DNA of 64,000 nt, from the NCBI RefSeq assembly GCF_018885265.1, contig NZ_CP076538.1, positions 4,686,001-4,750,000 on the forward strand, in the 5' to 3' direction. The DNA is from Amycolatopsis aidingensis. GTDB taxonomy: Bacteria > Actinomycetota > Actinomycetes > Mycobacteriales > Pseudonocardiaceae. The position numbers and the translations under genes were made by a program. This document shows, piece by piece, positions 36,920-45,277 of this stretch. Position 1 is the stretch's first letter. Each line of letters begins with the position of its first letter. The notes beneath the pieces were generated by a model. It made no database searches. It was given only the letters and a program-made list of their open reading frames with translations, and had not been told where the DNA came from.

Positions 36920-38422
36920 TCATCGGTTTGCCAGGTCGAGGTCACGCAGTTCCGACCAGATCCGGTTCCAGCTTTCCCGCCGCTGGGTGAGCAGCCACAC
37001 CGAGGTGTCCTCGGCCGTGCCGGGCGAAAGCAGTCGCATCTGCCCGAAGTAGGCGCCCATCGCCTGCGGCCGCGATCCCACGTACAGCACCGTGTCCCGC
37101 TCCGCTGGCGGAGGCGGCAGGTAGCCGTAGCCGCGGTTGGTGCTGTAGGTGGCCGGCGGCTCGTAACGCCTGCCGTACGCCTCGATGTAGGCCGCGATCA
37201 GGTAGCTGTCCCCGATGATGGCGGTGCGCTCCCGGACCTGCTGCGGCAGCTTCCGGTAGACGGTGGTGGCGCGGCCTGCGAGGTTCTCCCCCGAGGTGAC
37301 CCCGGCGAGGTTGGCCGCCCAGGTCGCCGCGGGGGTCATGGCGGAGGACAGCACCAGCACCCCGGCCGTGCTCACCAGGCTCAGCGCGCATGCGGGCACC
37401 GCCATCCAGCGCAGCCCGACCCGCCCGGTCGCACGCCGCCGTTGCAACGCGACCGCACCCGCCGCGATCAGCAGCGGGTAGATCCCGCCGAGGTAGTAGA
37501 ACCGGCCGCCGCCGATCACGATCACCAGGTACAGCAGCACGAAGGTCAGCCCGAGAAAGCGGTAGTCGCGCAGCTCGGCGCCGCGCAGCAGCCGCCACAA
37601 CCCCAGTACCAGCAGCACGCTCCCGGCGATCCCGGCCAGCGCGACCAGCGCCACCGCCGTGCCCAGCCTGCCGCCGGTGGACAGTTCCGCGGATTCGTTC
37701 GCGACCACCCCTGCCATCCGCAGCTGGGGCCAGCCGTTCGTCGCCTGCCAGAGCAGCGTCGGCAGCGCGATGAGCAGCGCGAGCCCGATCCCGGCCCACA
37801 GCATCGGGCGGCGCAGCAGTTCCCTCGGCCCCAGCACCAGCACGCTGACCAGCAGCGCGCCGCACAGCATGAAGACCTGGAACTTGGTCTGCGTGCCGAT
37901 ACCCACGACCAGGCCGAGCAACACCAGCAACCAGTCCTGGCGCAGGCGCACCCAGCGCACCAGCAACCAGGTGATCAGCCCCCACACCAGTGGCTCCATG
38001 GTGTAGGGCGTCATCCAGTGCCCGGTCAGCGTCACCCACAGGGCCCCCGGCTGGGCGATCGCCGCGATGATCTGGGCCCGGCGGTCGGCACCGAGCTCCC
38101 TGGCGATCAGCGCGGCGAGCACCACGGCGGCCGTGCTGGCCAGTACCGCGGGCAGCCGCAGCACCACGGTGGAGCCGGGCACCAGCCAGTCCATCGCGGC
38201 GGCAAGCGCCGGGACCAGCGGCGGCTGGTCCACATAGCCCCAGTCCAGGTGGTACCGCCCCATGGCGAGCATGTAGGCCTCGTCGAACCAGTACTCCGCG
38301 CAGAAGCTGGCCGCAAGGTGGCCGAGCCCGACCACAGCAGCCACCAGCAGCACGCCAGCCGTGGCGAAGTCGTGCGGCGTCCGCCCCCCGGCCGCGCGCG
38401 GCGCGGCGCCGGTGGTGTGCAT
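36920..38422 (-). CDS. GT-C membrane glycosyltransferase (GT39/ArnT-like)
   Basis: 500 residues with about ten to twelve hydrophobic segments and an early Asp-Glu pair in YWFDEAYMLAMGRYH (near residue 45), the hallmark of polyprenyl-phosphate-sugar-dependent GT-C enzymes; DQPPLVPALAAAMDW follows as in PMT/ArnT-type proteins. It should sit in the cytoplasmic membrane and transfer a sugar from a polyprenyl-phosphate donor outside the cell. The C-terminal third is soluble. It ends 285 bp before the PKS operon, same strand, downstream of the lipase, and may decorate the lipopeptide or an envelope component. GGGGGGA lies just upstream of the ATG. Confidence 0.82.
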   Translation of the reverse strand: MHTTGAAPRAAGGRTPHDFATAGVLLVAAVVGLGHLAASFCAEYWFDEAYMLAMGRYHLDWGYVDQPPLVPALAAAMDWLVPGSTVVLRLPAVLASTAAVVLAALIARELGADRRAQIIAAIAQPGALWVTLTGHWMTPYTMEPLVWGLITWLLVRWVRLRQDWLLVLLGLVVGIGTQTKFQVFMLCGALLVSVLVLGPRELLRRPMLWAGIGLALLIALPTLLWQATNGWPQLRMAGVVANESAELSTGGRLGTAVALVALAGIAGSVLLVLGLWRLLRGAELRDYRFLGLTFVLLYLVIVIGGGRFYYLGGIYPLLIAAGAVALQRRRATGRVGLRWMAVPACALSLVSTAGVLVLSSAMTPAATWAANLAGVTSGENLAGRATTVYRKLPQQVRERTAIIGDSYLIAAYIEAYGRRYEPPATYSTNRGYGYLPPPPAERDTVLYVGSRPQAMGAYFGQMRLLSPGTAEDTSVWLLTQRRESWNRIWSELRDLDLANR

Positions 38423-38451
38423 TCCCCCCGTAACCCCCGTTCAGCTTGTTG

Positions 38452-39693
38452 TCAGCTTGGTGTCAGCTCGGTGAACCAGCTTGCCGTCGCGGCGGTGCCG
38501 CGGACGTTCGCCCCGAAATGCCGGGATCCTTGATGATCGTGCGCGCCGAGGTCCACGACCGGCGCCCGCACCCCGCTTGCCCCCAGGTCGTCCCGGCAGC
38601 TGATGGTGTTGGCGTTTGCGACCTGCTCGTCCCCGCCTGCCAGGTAGAGCCGCAGCGGAACCCGCGGGGCCCAGCCGCGGCAGCCACTGTCGGCATCGCG
38701 CAGCGCCCGCGCCATCCCGCCGGTCGGGTTCGCCAGCAGCTGCCTGCCCTGCGTGGTCAGCAGCTCCGCCAGCGTGGCAGGGGTCGCCATGGCCAGTTCC
38801 CGCCAGGAATGGCTGCCGTCGATCAGGCCCTCCACGGTGTCCGCGTAGGGAGCCAGGAAGACCTGCGCCGGTTCGCGGTACACGTCGAAGACCCGGTCGA
38901 AGGCGACCAGCGCATAGGCGGCGTTCAGCACGCTCAGCTTGGCAGGGAGCTCGCCGTCGAGCATCGCGGGCAGCTGCACCTCGCGCAGGTCGTAGGCGCC
39001 GCTGTTCGGGGCCAGCGCCCCCAGGGTGAACCGCCGGTCAGCGCCGGCCTGCAGCAGCCGCCCCAGCCCCATCGCCGCGGCCGCGCCCTGGGAGAACCCG
39101 GTTGCCAGCACCGAGGGGCGCAGGCTGCGGTCGGTCAGCGGCAGGAACCGCCGGGCCGCCCGCAGCATGTCCAGCGAGGCCACGCTCGCCGAGCGCAGGT
39201 TCAGCCAGGGATGCGTGCCTGGCCCGAGGCCGAGGCCGAGGTAGTCCGGCGCGACCCCGGCGAAACCGGCCGCGGCGTAGGTGACGGCGGGGGCCGCGTT
39301 GAACCCGTGCGGCGCGGTGGAAGGAGCCTCGGCCCGGTGCAGCTCGCTGCCGTGCGCATAGGACACCGCGCGCAGCGCCCCGCGCCTGCCGTGCGGCAGG
39401 GTCAGCAATCCACTCGCGACGGTCGGATCCCCGTGCGCGTCGACCGTGCGGTAGATCAGCCGGAAGGCGCGCACCCCGTGCCGGACGTGCTCGGTGCCGA
39501 ACCCCGCGGATTCCAGCTCGGCCACGACCTCCCCCGGCGTCGCGAGGGTGTACAGCGGTTCGGCCCACAGCAGGGCGCCGCGGCCGTGCTGGTCACCGCC
39601 TGCCGCGGTGGCCCCTGCCGCGGGAGCGAGGGCCAGCAACAGCAACGCCGTCAGTACCGGCGCCAGCATCCTGCCGGGAGTGGTCGTGCGCAT
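38452..39693 (-). CDS. Secreted lipase / alpha-beta hydrolase (LIP family)
   Basis: 413 residues from the second ATG (39693); the first ATG at 39705 abuts the AGGAG and cannot use it well. A signal peptide is plain (MRTTTPGRMLAPVLTALLLL, cleavage near AGATAA). The nucleophile elbow GFSQGA lies near residue 198, the acid in AGGDEQV and the His in GAHDHQG near the C-terminus, matching Candida-type LIP lipases found in actinomycetes. It probably hydrolyses esters outside the cell. It lies between the thioesterase and the glycosyltransferase, 45 nt after the former and 29 nt before the latter, so these three look like one operon. Confidence 0.85.
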   Translation of the reverse strand: MRTTTPGRMLAPVLTALLLLALAPAAGATAAGGDQHGRGALLWAEPLYTLATPGEVVAELESAGFGTEHVRHGVRAFRLIYRTVDAHGDPTVASGLLTLPHGRRGALRAVSYAHGSELHRAEAPSTAPHGFNAAPAVTYAAAGFAGVAPDYLGLGLGPGTHPWLNLRSASVASLDMLRAARRFLPLTDRSLRPSVLATGFSQGAAAAMGLGRLLQAGADRRFTLGALAPNSGAYDLREVQLPAMLDGELPAKLSVLNAAYALVAFDRVFDVYREPAQVFLAPYADTVEGLIDGSHSWRELAMATPATLAELLTTQGRQLLANPTGGMARALRDADSGCRGWAPRVPLRLYLAGGDEQVANANTISCRDDLGASGVRAPVVDLGAHDHQGSRHFGANVRGTAATASWFTELTPS

Positions 39694-39750
39694 GGTTCGC
39701 CCCATCTCCTGTTCCGATGGCCACGGCCGGGGTCCCCGCCGGGCCGCCTG

Positions 39751-40542
39751 TCACCTTTCGGTCGCCGAACCGACGGCGTGCGGCGCGTTCCGGACGCCGG
39801 TGCGGTGCCGGGCCAGCGTGCGCACGATGCTGCTCACCAGGTCACCGGCGGCCGAGCGCAGGAAGAAGTGGTCACCGGGCAGCATCCGGGTGGTCACGCC
39901 AGCGAGGCTCTCCCCGGTCCAGCCGCGCAGCGCGGAGGGCGGCACGATCCGGTCGGCCGCGCCGCCGAACACCGTGATCGGCACCTCGAGCGGTGCGGCC
40001 GGGCGATACTCGTAGGTCTCCAGCACCGCGTAGTCCGCGCGCAGTGCGGGCAGGGTCAGTGCCATCAGGTCCGCATCGGCGAGGACCTCGGCCGGGGTAC
40101 CGCCGAGCCGCCGGATCTCCGCGGTCAGCTCCGCGTCGGAGGCGCGATGGACCGAGGATCCGGTGCGCGGCCCGCCGGGTGCGGAGGTGGCCGAGACGAA
40201 CAGCTCGCACGGCTGGGGCTTTCCCTGGTCGCGCAGGGTTCTCGCCAGCTCGAAGGCCAGCAGCCCACCCATACTGTGCCCGAACAGCGCGAACGGGAGA
40301 TCCAGCGCGGGGCTCAGCGCGGTCGCCATCGCCCGCACCAGCGGGTCCAGCTCGGTGAACGCGGGTTCGCCCCAACGGCCACCCCGGCCGGGCAGTTCCA
40401 CCGGGCACACGTCGACATGCGCAGGCACGAGCCGCCGCCACTCGTGGTAGACCGAGGCACTCCCACCGGCATAGGCCAGGCAGAACAACCGGAACTCGGC
40501 GTCGTGCCGCGGCCGCCTTCCTGCCAGCCATCGACCGTCCAC
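39751..40542 (-). CDS. Type II thioesterase
   Basis: 263 residues starting at GTG 40542, with AGGAG 9 nt upstream. The alpha/beta-hydrolase features are FCLAYAGGSASVY near residue 18, nucleophile GHSMGG near 92, and GDHFFL with the catalytic His near 228. Such stand-alone TEs remove stalled or wrong acyl groups from PKS/NRPS carrier domains. This fits its place at the head of the minus-strand block, since the assembly line has no integrated TE. Direct release of the product by it is possible but less usual. It is divergent from the KAS III gene. Confidence 0.9.
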   Translation of the reverse strand: MDGRWLAGRRPRHDAEFRLFCLAYAGGSASVYHEWRRLVPAHVDVCPVELPGRGGRWGEPAFTELDPLVRAMATALSPALDLPFALFGHSMGGLLAFELARTLRDQGKPQPCELFVSATSAPGGPRTGSSVHRASDAELTAEIRRLGGTPAEVLADADLMALTLPALRADYAVLETYEYRPAAPLEVPITVFGGAADRIVPPSALRGWTGESLAGVTTRMLPGDHFFLRSAAGDLVSSIVRTLARHRTGVRNAPHAVGSATER

Positions 40543-40838
40543 TTGGGATTTCTCCTGTCGGATCGCTTTGCCAGCGGGCACGGAGCGGCCCACGGACCTG
40601 TCCCCGGTGCCGAGGCGATTGTGCTGGGCCGGGCCCGGCGCGGGCGAAGCGAGTTCGAATTTTCCTAACCGCCTGGCCGCTCGCGGCCAGCACAACCGGG
40701 CATCCGCCCAGGACACGGGTCTGCCGGCCGCTCCGGACCGCGTTGTGCCCGGAATAACATGCTGCTACCTTCAAGCTTCGTCCCCGGGGCAGGCCAGAAA
40801 GGCCTGGGAGGCCACATATTCGACTCCGGGAGATCCCC
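40543..40838. promoter_or_regulatory. Divergent intergenic region between thioesterase and KAS III
   Basis: 296 bp without a credible gene. It must hold the leftward promoter for the thioesterase-lipase-glycosyltransferase block and the rightward promoter for KAS III. The ribosome sites are AGGAG before GTG 40542 and GGGAG 6 nt before ATG 40839. I see no repeat strong enough to name as an operator. Confidence 0.5.
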
Positions 40839-41813
40839 ATGCATTCCGGCACGACTGGAACCAGAATTCTGACCCTCGGCCACTACCAGCCGGCCCGGGT
40901 TCTGCGCAACGACGACCTGGCCGCCGTGGTCGACACCTCGGACGAGTGGATCCGCACCAGGGTCGGCATCGCCGAGCGGCGCATCGCGGCGGCGGACGAG
41001 AGCGTCACCGATATGGCCGTGGCCGCCGCGGGCAAGACCCTTGCCAGGTCCGGGATGGACCCCGCCGATATCGATCTCGTCGTGGTGGCCACCTGCACGG
41101 CGATGCAGCGGATGCCGAACATCGCCGCGCGGGTGGCCCATCAGCTCGCGATGAGCGCCCCCGCGGCCTTCGACCTGAACGTGGCCTGCGCCGGATTCTG
41201 CTACGCGCTCGCCACCGCGGACCAGGCCATCCGGGGTGGGGCAAGCGGCAACGCCCTCGTCGTGGGGGTGGACAAGATGTCGGACTTCCTGGACTGGACG
41301 GACCGCTCGAGCTGTGTGATCTTCGGCGACGGCGCGGGGGCGGCCGTGGTCACCGGCGCGGCCGAGGGTGCGGTGCCCGGCATCGGCCCGGTGGTGTGGG
41401 GCTCGGAACCCGAGCGAGGACAGGCGATCACCCTGGAGACCACCGGCCCGGCGGGACCGCCAGCGCTGTTCCGGCAGGACGGCCAGAGCGTCTACCGGTG
41501 GGCGACCGGCACCCTCGCCCCGATCGCCCGCGCGGCCTGCGCACGGGCTGGGGTGGACCCGGCCGAGCTCGCCGGGGTGGTGACGCACCAGGCCAACCTG
41601 CGGATCATCGACCTGATCGTGCGCGGCATCGGTGCGCGGGACGCGATCGTCGCGCGGGATGTGGTGGAGTCGGGCAACACCTCCGCCGCCAGCGTGCCGC
41701 TCGCGCTGTCGAAGCTGATCGACGGCGGCGAACTGACCACCGGCGACCCCGTTCTGCTGCTCGGCTTCGGCGCGGGCCTTTCCTACGCGAGCCAGGTCGT
41801 GCGCTGTCCATAG
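40839..41813 (+). CDS. 3-oxoacyl-ACP synthase III (FabH-like)
   Basis: 324 residues, normal KAS III length. The catalytic Cys lies in NVACAGFCYAL near residue 116, His in THQANLRI near 248 and Asn in SGNTSAAS near 278; DTSDEWIRTRVGI near 32 is also typical. It condenses an acyl-CoA starter with malonyl-ACP to begin fatty-acid or type II polyketide chains. Housekeeping fabH normally sits in a fab operon, so this copy beside an assembly line is probably dedicated to making a starter acid for the FAAL, perhaps with FabG and the KS pair; this is inference. The start has GGGAG 6 nt upstream. Confidence 0.88.
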   Translation: MHSGTTGTRILTLGHYQPARVLRNDDLAAVVDTSDEWIRTRVGIAERRIAAADESVTDMAVAAAGKTLARSGMDPADIDLVVVATCTAMQRMPNIAARVAHQLAMSAPAAFDLNVACAGFCYALATADQAIRGGASGNALVVGVDKMSDFLDWTDRSSCVIFGDGAGAAVVTGAAEGAVPGIGPVVWGSEPERGQAITLETTGPAGPPALFRQDGQSVYRWATGTLAPIARAACARAGVDPAELAGVVTHQANLRIIDLIVRGIGARDAIVARDVVESGNTSAASVPLALSKLIDGGELTTGDPVLLLGFGAGLSYASQVVRCP

Positions 41814-42197
41814 CACATTTCCCTGGCCGGCATGAAGACTTTCCCAGCAACCAGTCAACCGTGCATTTCAGGAATTTTGGAAACCAGTTCACCTCCGCGC
41901 GATGTGCACGTCGAGTCATGATCCCCGTTGGGCCGGCAGGTGGACTGACAACACTCCTTACCAGGTAAACGCCGTGCTAAGTAACGCTGGGTAGCTGACA
42001 TCGGACGAGGGGCTACCCCCGGTCGGGTGAAGCCGCTTCTGGCCACAACAGGACACGAATTGGCCGCGTCCGGACAACGCGCCCGGTAGCCGGGCACCCG
42101 ATCAGTGGGGTTTGCTTGAGCCGGAGCGGTAAGACTTCTCAACGGTACTGAAAAGTTGATCCGCGCCACGGCCTCCGCACGACAGAGGGAGTAACTT
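41814..42197. other. 384-bp non-coding stretch upstream of LysR-HTH gene
   Basis: No frame here has credible coding character; a minus-strand frame crossing it has unusual composition and overlaps the LysR-HTH gene. The last 100 bp probably hold the promoter of that small gene, with GAGGGAG 6 nt before its ATG. No hairpin is seen directly after the KAS III stop. Confidence 0.4.
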
Positions 42198-42548
42198 ATG
42201 GATGAACGACAGTTCAGAGCTTTCGTGTCGATCGCAGAGATCGGCCGAATGGATGTCGCGGCCAAGGCGCTTGGCTACTCGCAGCCTGCCATCAGCTACC
42301 AGATCAAGTGCCTGGAGACCAACCTCAAGGCCCGGTTGTTCACCAGGGAGCCGGGCGGCGCCAAGCTGACCGCCGACGGCAGGATGCTGCTGCCATCCGC
42401 ACGCGCGGTGGTAACGCTGTTCGACAGCATCCGGCAGATCTCCGGCAACACCGAGCCTGCCAAGCAGCAGGCCCGTGCCGCGGCGGAGCACCTGGTCGAG
42501 CGTGCGTCCTCGGCCGGCACACCCCCCGCGGGCAAGAGAGTTCCCTGA
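42198..42548 (+). CDS. Stand-alone LysR-type winged-HTH protein, no effector domain
   Basis: 116 residues. Residues 1-62 are a good LTTR DNA-binding domain (FRAFVSIAEIGRMDVAAKAL, then GYSQPAISYQIKCLE, then LFTREPGGAKLTADG). The linker helix to about 85 is present, but the 200-residue effector domain is missing and the protein ends in an Ala/Pro-rich tail. No remnant of the effector domain follows the stop, so this looks like a natural short form rather than a fresh frameshift. A strong ribosome site precedes it. It may repress by DNA binding alone, or act as a partner or competitor of full-length LysR proteins such as the one at 1632-2510. Confidence 0.78.
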   Translation: MDERQFRAFVSIAEIGRMDVAAKALGYSQPAISYQIKCLETNLKARLFTREPGGAKLTADGRMLLPSARAVVTLFDSIRQISGNTEPAKQQARAAAEHLVERASSAGTPPAGKRVP

Positions 42549-42750
42549 CCGCGGGCTTTCCTGCCAAGGGGCGGAACCACCACCACACGAACCCGACGGT
42601 TTCGTGGTGAAACTTATACTGGGGACTGGGGAATTTTCATCATCAACGGCGATGCCCTTCATCGTCCGGTAGCCGCGGCACGCTGCTCGGCGTTACCCCC
42701 GAAATGGCGCCGGGTTCGGGACCGCACACCCGGATGGATTGGATGAGGTG

Positions 42751-42786
42751 CCGGGGGGAGCGTTGCGATCGCGACGCTCCCCCCGG
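42751..42786. terminator. Strong hairpin after GH3 gene
   Basis: A perfect 13-bp stem (CCGGGGGGAGCGT with its complement) and 10-nt loop, 24 nt beyond the GH3 stop on the minus strand. It can serve both that gene and the plus-strand HTH gene upstream of it. The rest of 42549-42809 shows nothing I recognise. Confidence 0.7.
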
Positions 42787-42809
42787 CCCAGGGTGGCCTC
42801 ATATATCCA

Positions 42810-43967
42810 CTAAGGACAGTGGGGCAGCAGCCCGATCCGGTCCTTGGCCCGCAGCACGGCCAGCGCCGCCTCGTCCACCACGGCACGGAACTCCGGATCC
42901 GCACGGGCGCGGAGGATCACCTCGTGGAACATCCTGGGCACCGTGGCCGAATCGACCGTGAGCACGACCGTGCCACCGGCGCCGAGGAACCGGGTGGCCC
43001 GTTCTCCGACGGGGATGTCCTGTACGGCCGCGGCGTTGCCGAGGTCATCGGAGATGATCACCCCGGTGAAGCCGAGGTCATCGCGGAGCATGCCGCGCAG
43101 CACGGTGGGCGAGAACGCGGCGAGGTTCGCCGGGTCGATCAGGGTGTACCGCGCCGTGGACGCCATGATCAGCGGGATGCCGTTGTCGACAGCCACCTGG
43201 AACGGGTGCAGGTACGGGTCCTGCCGGGTGGTGACCTCGTCAAGGACCTCACCGCTGGTGTCGGTATTCTCCCTTACCCTGCCCAGGCCGGGGAAGTGCT
43301 TGCCGGTCGGCTGCACCCCGGCCGCGCTCATCCCCCGCTGGAACGCGGTAGCGGCCCCGGCGACCGCCTCCGGGGTGTAGCCGTACTGCCGGTAGTAATA
43401 CCCGATCGGCTTGTTACCCCGGCCCAGCTCCTCCGGCACGGTGTCCAGCACCGGCGCGAGATTCAGGTTGACCCCGGCCTCCCGTAGCTGGCCGCCCCAG
43501 GTCCGGGCCCTGGACCGCAGCGTGTCCTGGTCCAGCCCGCCCTGCTCAAGCGCGGTGGGGATGGTGGCGAAGCCCGGCCCTTCCAGGTGCTGCACATAGC
43601 CGCCTTCCTGATCGGCGGAGACCCAGAGCCCGATCCCGTTGCTGGTGCTCGCCCGGGCCCTGGCCGCATCGCTCACCTGCCGGGTGGTCTGCACACCCGC
43701 GTCGCTGCCTCCGGTGAGGATGACGCCGCCGAGGTGGTAGTCGGTGATGCGGGCCAGCTGGGACGAGGTGGGATCGTCCGCGTCCACCCCGGCGACGAAG
43801 AGCTGGCCGACCCGCTGGGCCACGCTCAGCTCACCGAGTGTCCGCTCGGCGCAGCTCTGTTCCACGGTGGCGGGTGCCGCCGGCGAGGCAGGGGCGGGCG
43901 GCCCGCCGAGGGCGGTGGCGGCCAGCGCGGCGGCGAGGGCAGGCGCGACGAAAGTGGTCGTTCGCAT
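42810..43967 (-). CDS. Secreted GH3 family beta-N-acetylhexosaminidase (NagZ-like)
   Basis: 385 residues from ATG 43967, GGAGG 6 nt upstream. The signal peptide is MRTTTFVAPALAAALAATAL with an Ala/Pro-rich stretch after it. GH3 landmarks are QEGGYVQHL near 128, KHFPGLGRV near 225 and the nucleophile Asp in IISDDLGNAAAV near 304. NagZ-type enzymes cut N-acetylglucosamine from muropeptides; an exported copy would work on the wall or environmental peptidoglycan, which fits the GH25 muramidase next door. The two are separated by a strong hairpin. Confidence 0.87.
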   Translation of the reverse strand: MRTTTFVAPALAAALAATALGGPPAPASPAAPATVEQSCAERTLGELSVAQRVGQLFVAGVDADDPTSSQLARITDYHLGGVILTGGSDAGVQTTRQVSDAARARASTSNGIGLWVSADQEGGYVQHLEGPGFATIPTALEQGGLDQDTLRSRARTWGGQLREAGVNLNLAPVLDTVPEELGRGNKPIGYYYRQYGYTPEAVAGAATAFQRGMSAAGVQPTGKHFPGLGRVRENTDTSGEVLDEVTTRQDPYLHPFQVAVDNGIPLIMASTARYTLIDPANLAAFSPTVLRGMLRDDLGFTGVIISDDLGNAAAVQDIPVGERATRFLGAGGTVVLTVDSATVPRMFHEVILRARADPEFRAVVDEAALAVLRAKDRIGLLPHCP

Positions 43968-43981
43968 GGTGGTCCTCCAAC

Positions 43982-44029
43982 GGCGCTGGGTGGTGCCCAC
44001 CGCGGTCGCGGTGGGCACCACCTGGCGCC
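43982..44029. terminator. Long terminator hairpin after GH25 gene
   Basis: The perfect core is 16 bp on each side (43989-44004 with 44007-44022), and seven more pairs, two of them G-U type, extend the stem to 23 pairs. It follows the GH25 stop by about 20 nt on the minus strand and ends 14 nt before the GH3 start, insulating GH3 from read-through. Confidence 0.78.
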
Positions 44030-44049
44030 TTGCCGGTTTCAGCGGGGAG

Positions 44050-44922
44050 TCAGCAGGGGTTGCTGTGGCTGCACTTGGCGAAGGCCTCCAGCCTGCTCAT
44101 GCTGCCGTTGAACACGTTGCGGTCCACATCGCCGCTGACACCGGAGACGCGGCCGGTCGCGGTGTACTGCCAGATGGTGTAGAAAGGCCAGTTCGGCAAT
44201 GGGTCCGGGCTGCTGGCCCAGCGCGCGATCCACAGCGGGTTGGTGGTGTTGAAGGCACCGCTGTCGCCGGTGCACCGCCGCCACCAGTCGGTGGTCGTGT
44301 AGATCACCGGGTAGCGGCCGGTCAGCCGCTCCACCTCGTTGCTGAAGGTCCGCACCCACCGCACCATGCCGGTGTGGTTCTGGCCGTAACAGACGGATCC
44401 GTACGGGTTGTACTCGATGTCCAGCACGGGCGGCAGGGTCCTGCCGTCCGCGGACCAGCCGCCGCCGTTCTTCACGAAGAACCTGGCCTGCGCGAGGGCG
44501 TCGCGATCGGGCCGGGCGAAGTGGTAGGCGCCGCGGATGATCCCGTTCTCGTAGGAACGAATGTAGTTCCGATCGAAGGTGTCGTCGGTGTAGTAGGTGC
44601 CCTCGGTGGCCTTCATGTACGCGAACCGGATTCCGCTGCTGCGTACCGCCGACCAGTTGATCGTGCCTTGCCAGTGGCTGACGTCGATACCCTGTGGGCC
44701 GCTGGGGGCCAGCGCCCTGAGCCCTCCTTCCGGCAGGCCCTCGTGCTGCTCGATGCCGACGCCCATGTAGGCCTGGCCGGGCTCGATCGCGGGTTTGTCG
44801 GCCGCGGCGGAGCCTGCCGTGCCCGCCAGCACCAGCGGCACGGCGAACACGCCTGCCACGAGTGTGCGGGTGAGCCTGCCGAACAGTCTGTGCCGGAACG
44901 GGCTTGCTGACGACGATGACAT
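44050..44922 (-). CDS. Secreted GH25 muramidase (lysozyme M1 type)
   Basis: 290 residues with a signal peptide (FGRLTRTLVAGVFAVPLVL, cleavage near GSAAA). GH25 motifs: GIDVSHWQG near 79, AYMKATEG near 100, the DxE catalytic pair in VLDIEYNP near 166, and WQYTATGRVSGVSGDVD near the C-terminus. It hydrolyses the MurNAc-GlcNAc bond in peptidoglycan. Cys residues near 172, 213 and the C-terminus suggest disulphides, as expected for an exported enzyme. GGAGG lies 7 nt before the ATG. It runs in the same direction as the GH3 gene but has its own terminator. Confidence 0.9.
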   Translation of the reverse strand: MSSSSASPFRHRLFGRLTRTLVAGVFAVPLVLAGTAGSAAADKPAIEPGQAYMGVGIEQHEGLPEGGLRALAPSGPQGIDVSHWQGTINWSAVRSSGIRFAYMKATEGTYYTDDTFDRNYIRSYENGIIRGAYHFARPDRDALAQARFFVKNGGGWSADGRTLPPVLDIEYNPYGSVCYGQNHTGMVRWVRTFSNEVERLTGRYPVIYTTTDWWRRCTGDSGAFNTTNPLWIARWASSPDPLPNWPFYTIWQYTATGRVSGVSGDVDRNVFNGSMSRLEAFAKCSHSNPC

Positions 44923-45028
44923 GATCTTTCCTCCTTCGGGCCGCCCGCGGCTGCCCGCGGGCGAAGCAGGGGTCCCGATGCAGAGGTAAAGTAAGTTCTC
45001 AACGGCTTAGCAGCCAACAGCGTTAGAG

Positions 45029-45091
45029 AATTGCAAAGCAATTTAGCTATTTTTTGGCCTTCGCTACGTCGTTTGGCCTATACGATTGGCC
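45029..45091. promoter_or_regulatory. Palindrome and TTGGCC repeats upstream of LAL regulator
   Basis: AATTGCaaaGCAATT (45029-45043) is a perfect palindrome in an AT-rich patch between the divergent GH25 and LAL genes. TTTGGCCT follows at 45053-45060 and 45072-45079 (19 bp apart), with a further TTGGCC at 45086-45091. These are candidate operators for GH25 or autoregulation of the LAL gene. The remaining sequence to 45277 shows no gene. Confidence 0.45.
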
Positions 45092-45277
45092 CGTGCGGCC
45101 CTTTCTCTACGCTATCTCCGAAGAAAAAGGATCACCGATTGCGCACGGCCGGACGGCCGCCTGCCGCGCCCGGAACGGACCCGGCCCGCGGCCGCGGTGC
45201 CCGCGGCACGGAGCGGCGCACCGGCCGCCCGACTATGATCTCCCGGGATCTTCCTGGGCCGGTGCTGGGAGGTGAGG

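Noticed and set aside
41855..42265. 136-residue minus-strand frame between KAS III and the LysR-HTH gene
   Set aside because: Overlaps the start of a well-supported HTH gene on the other strand and has no family signature or ribosome site.
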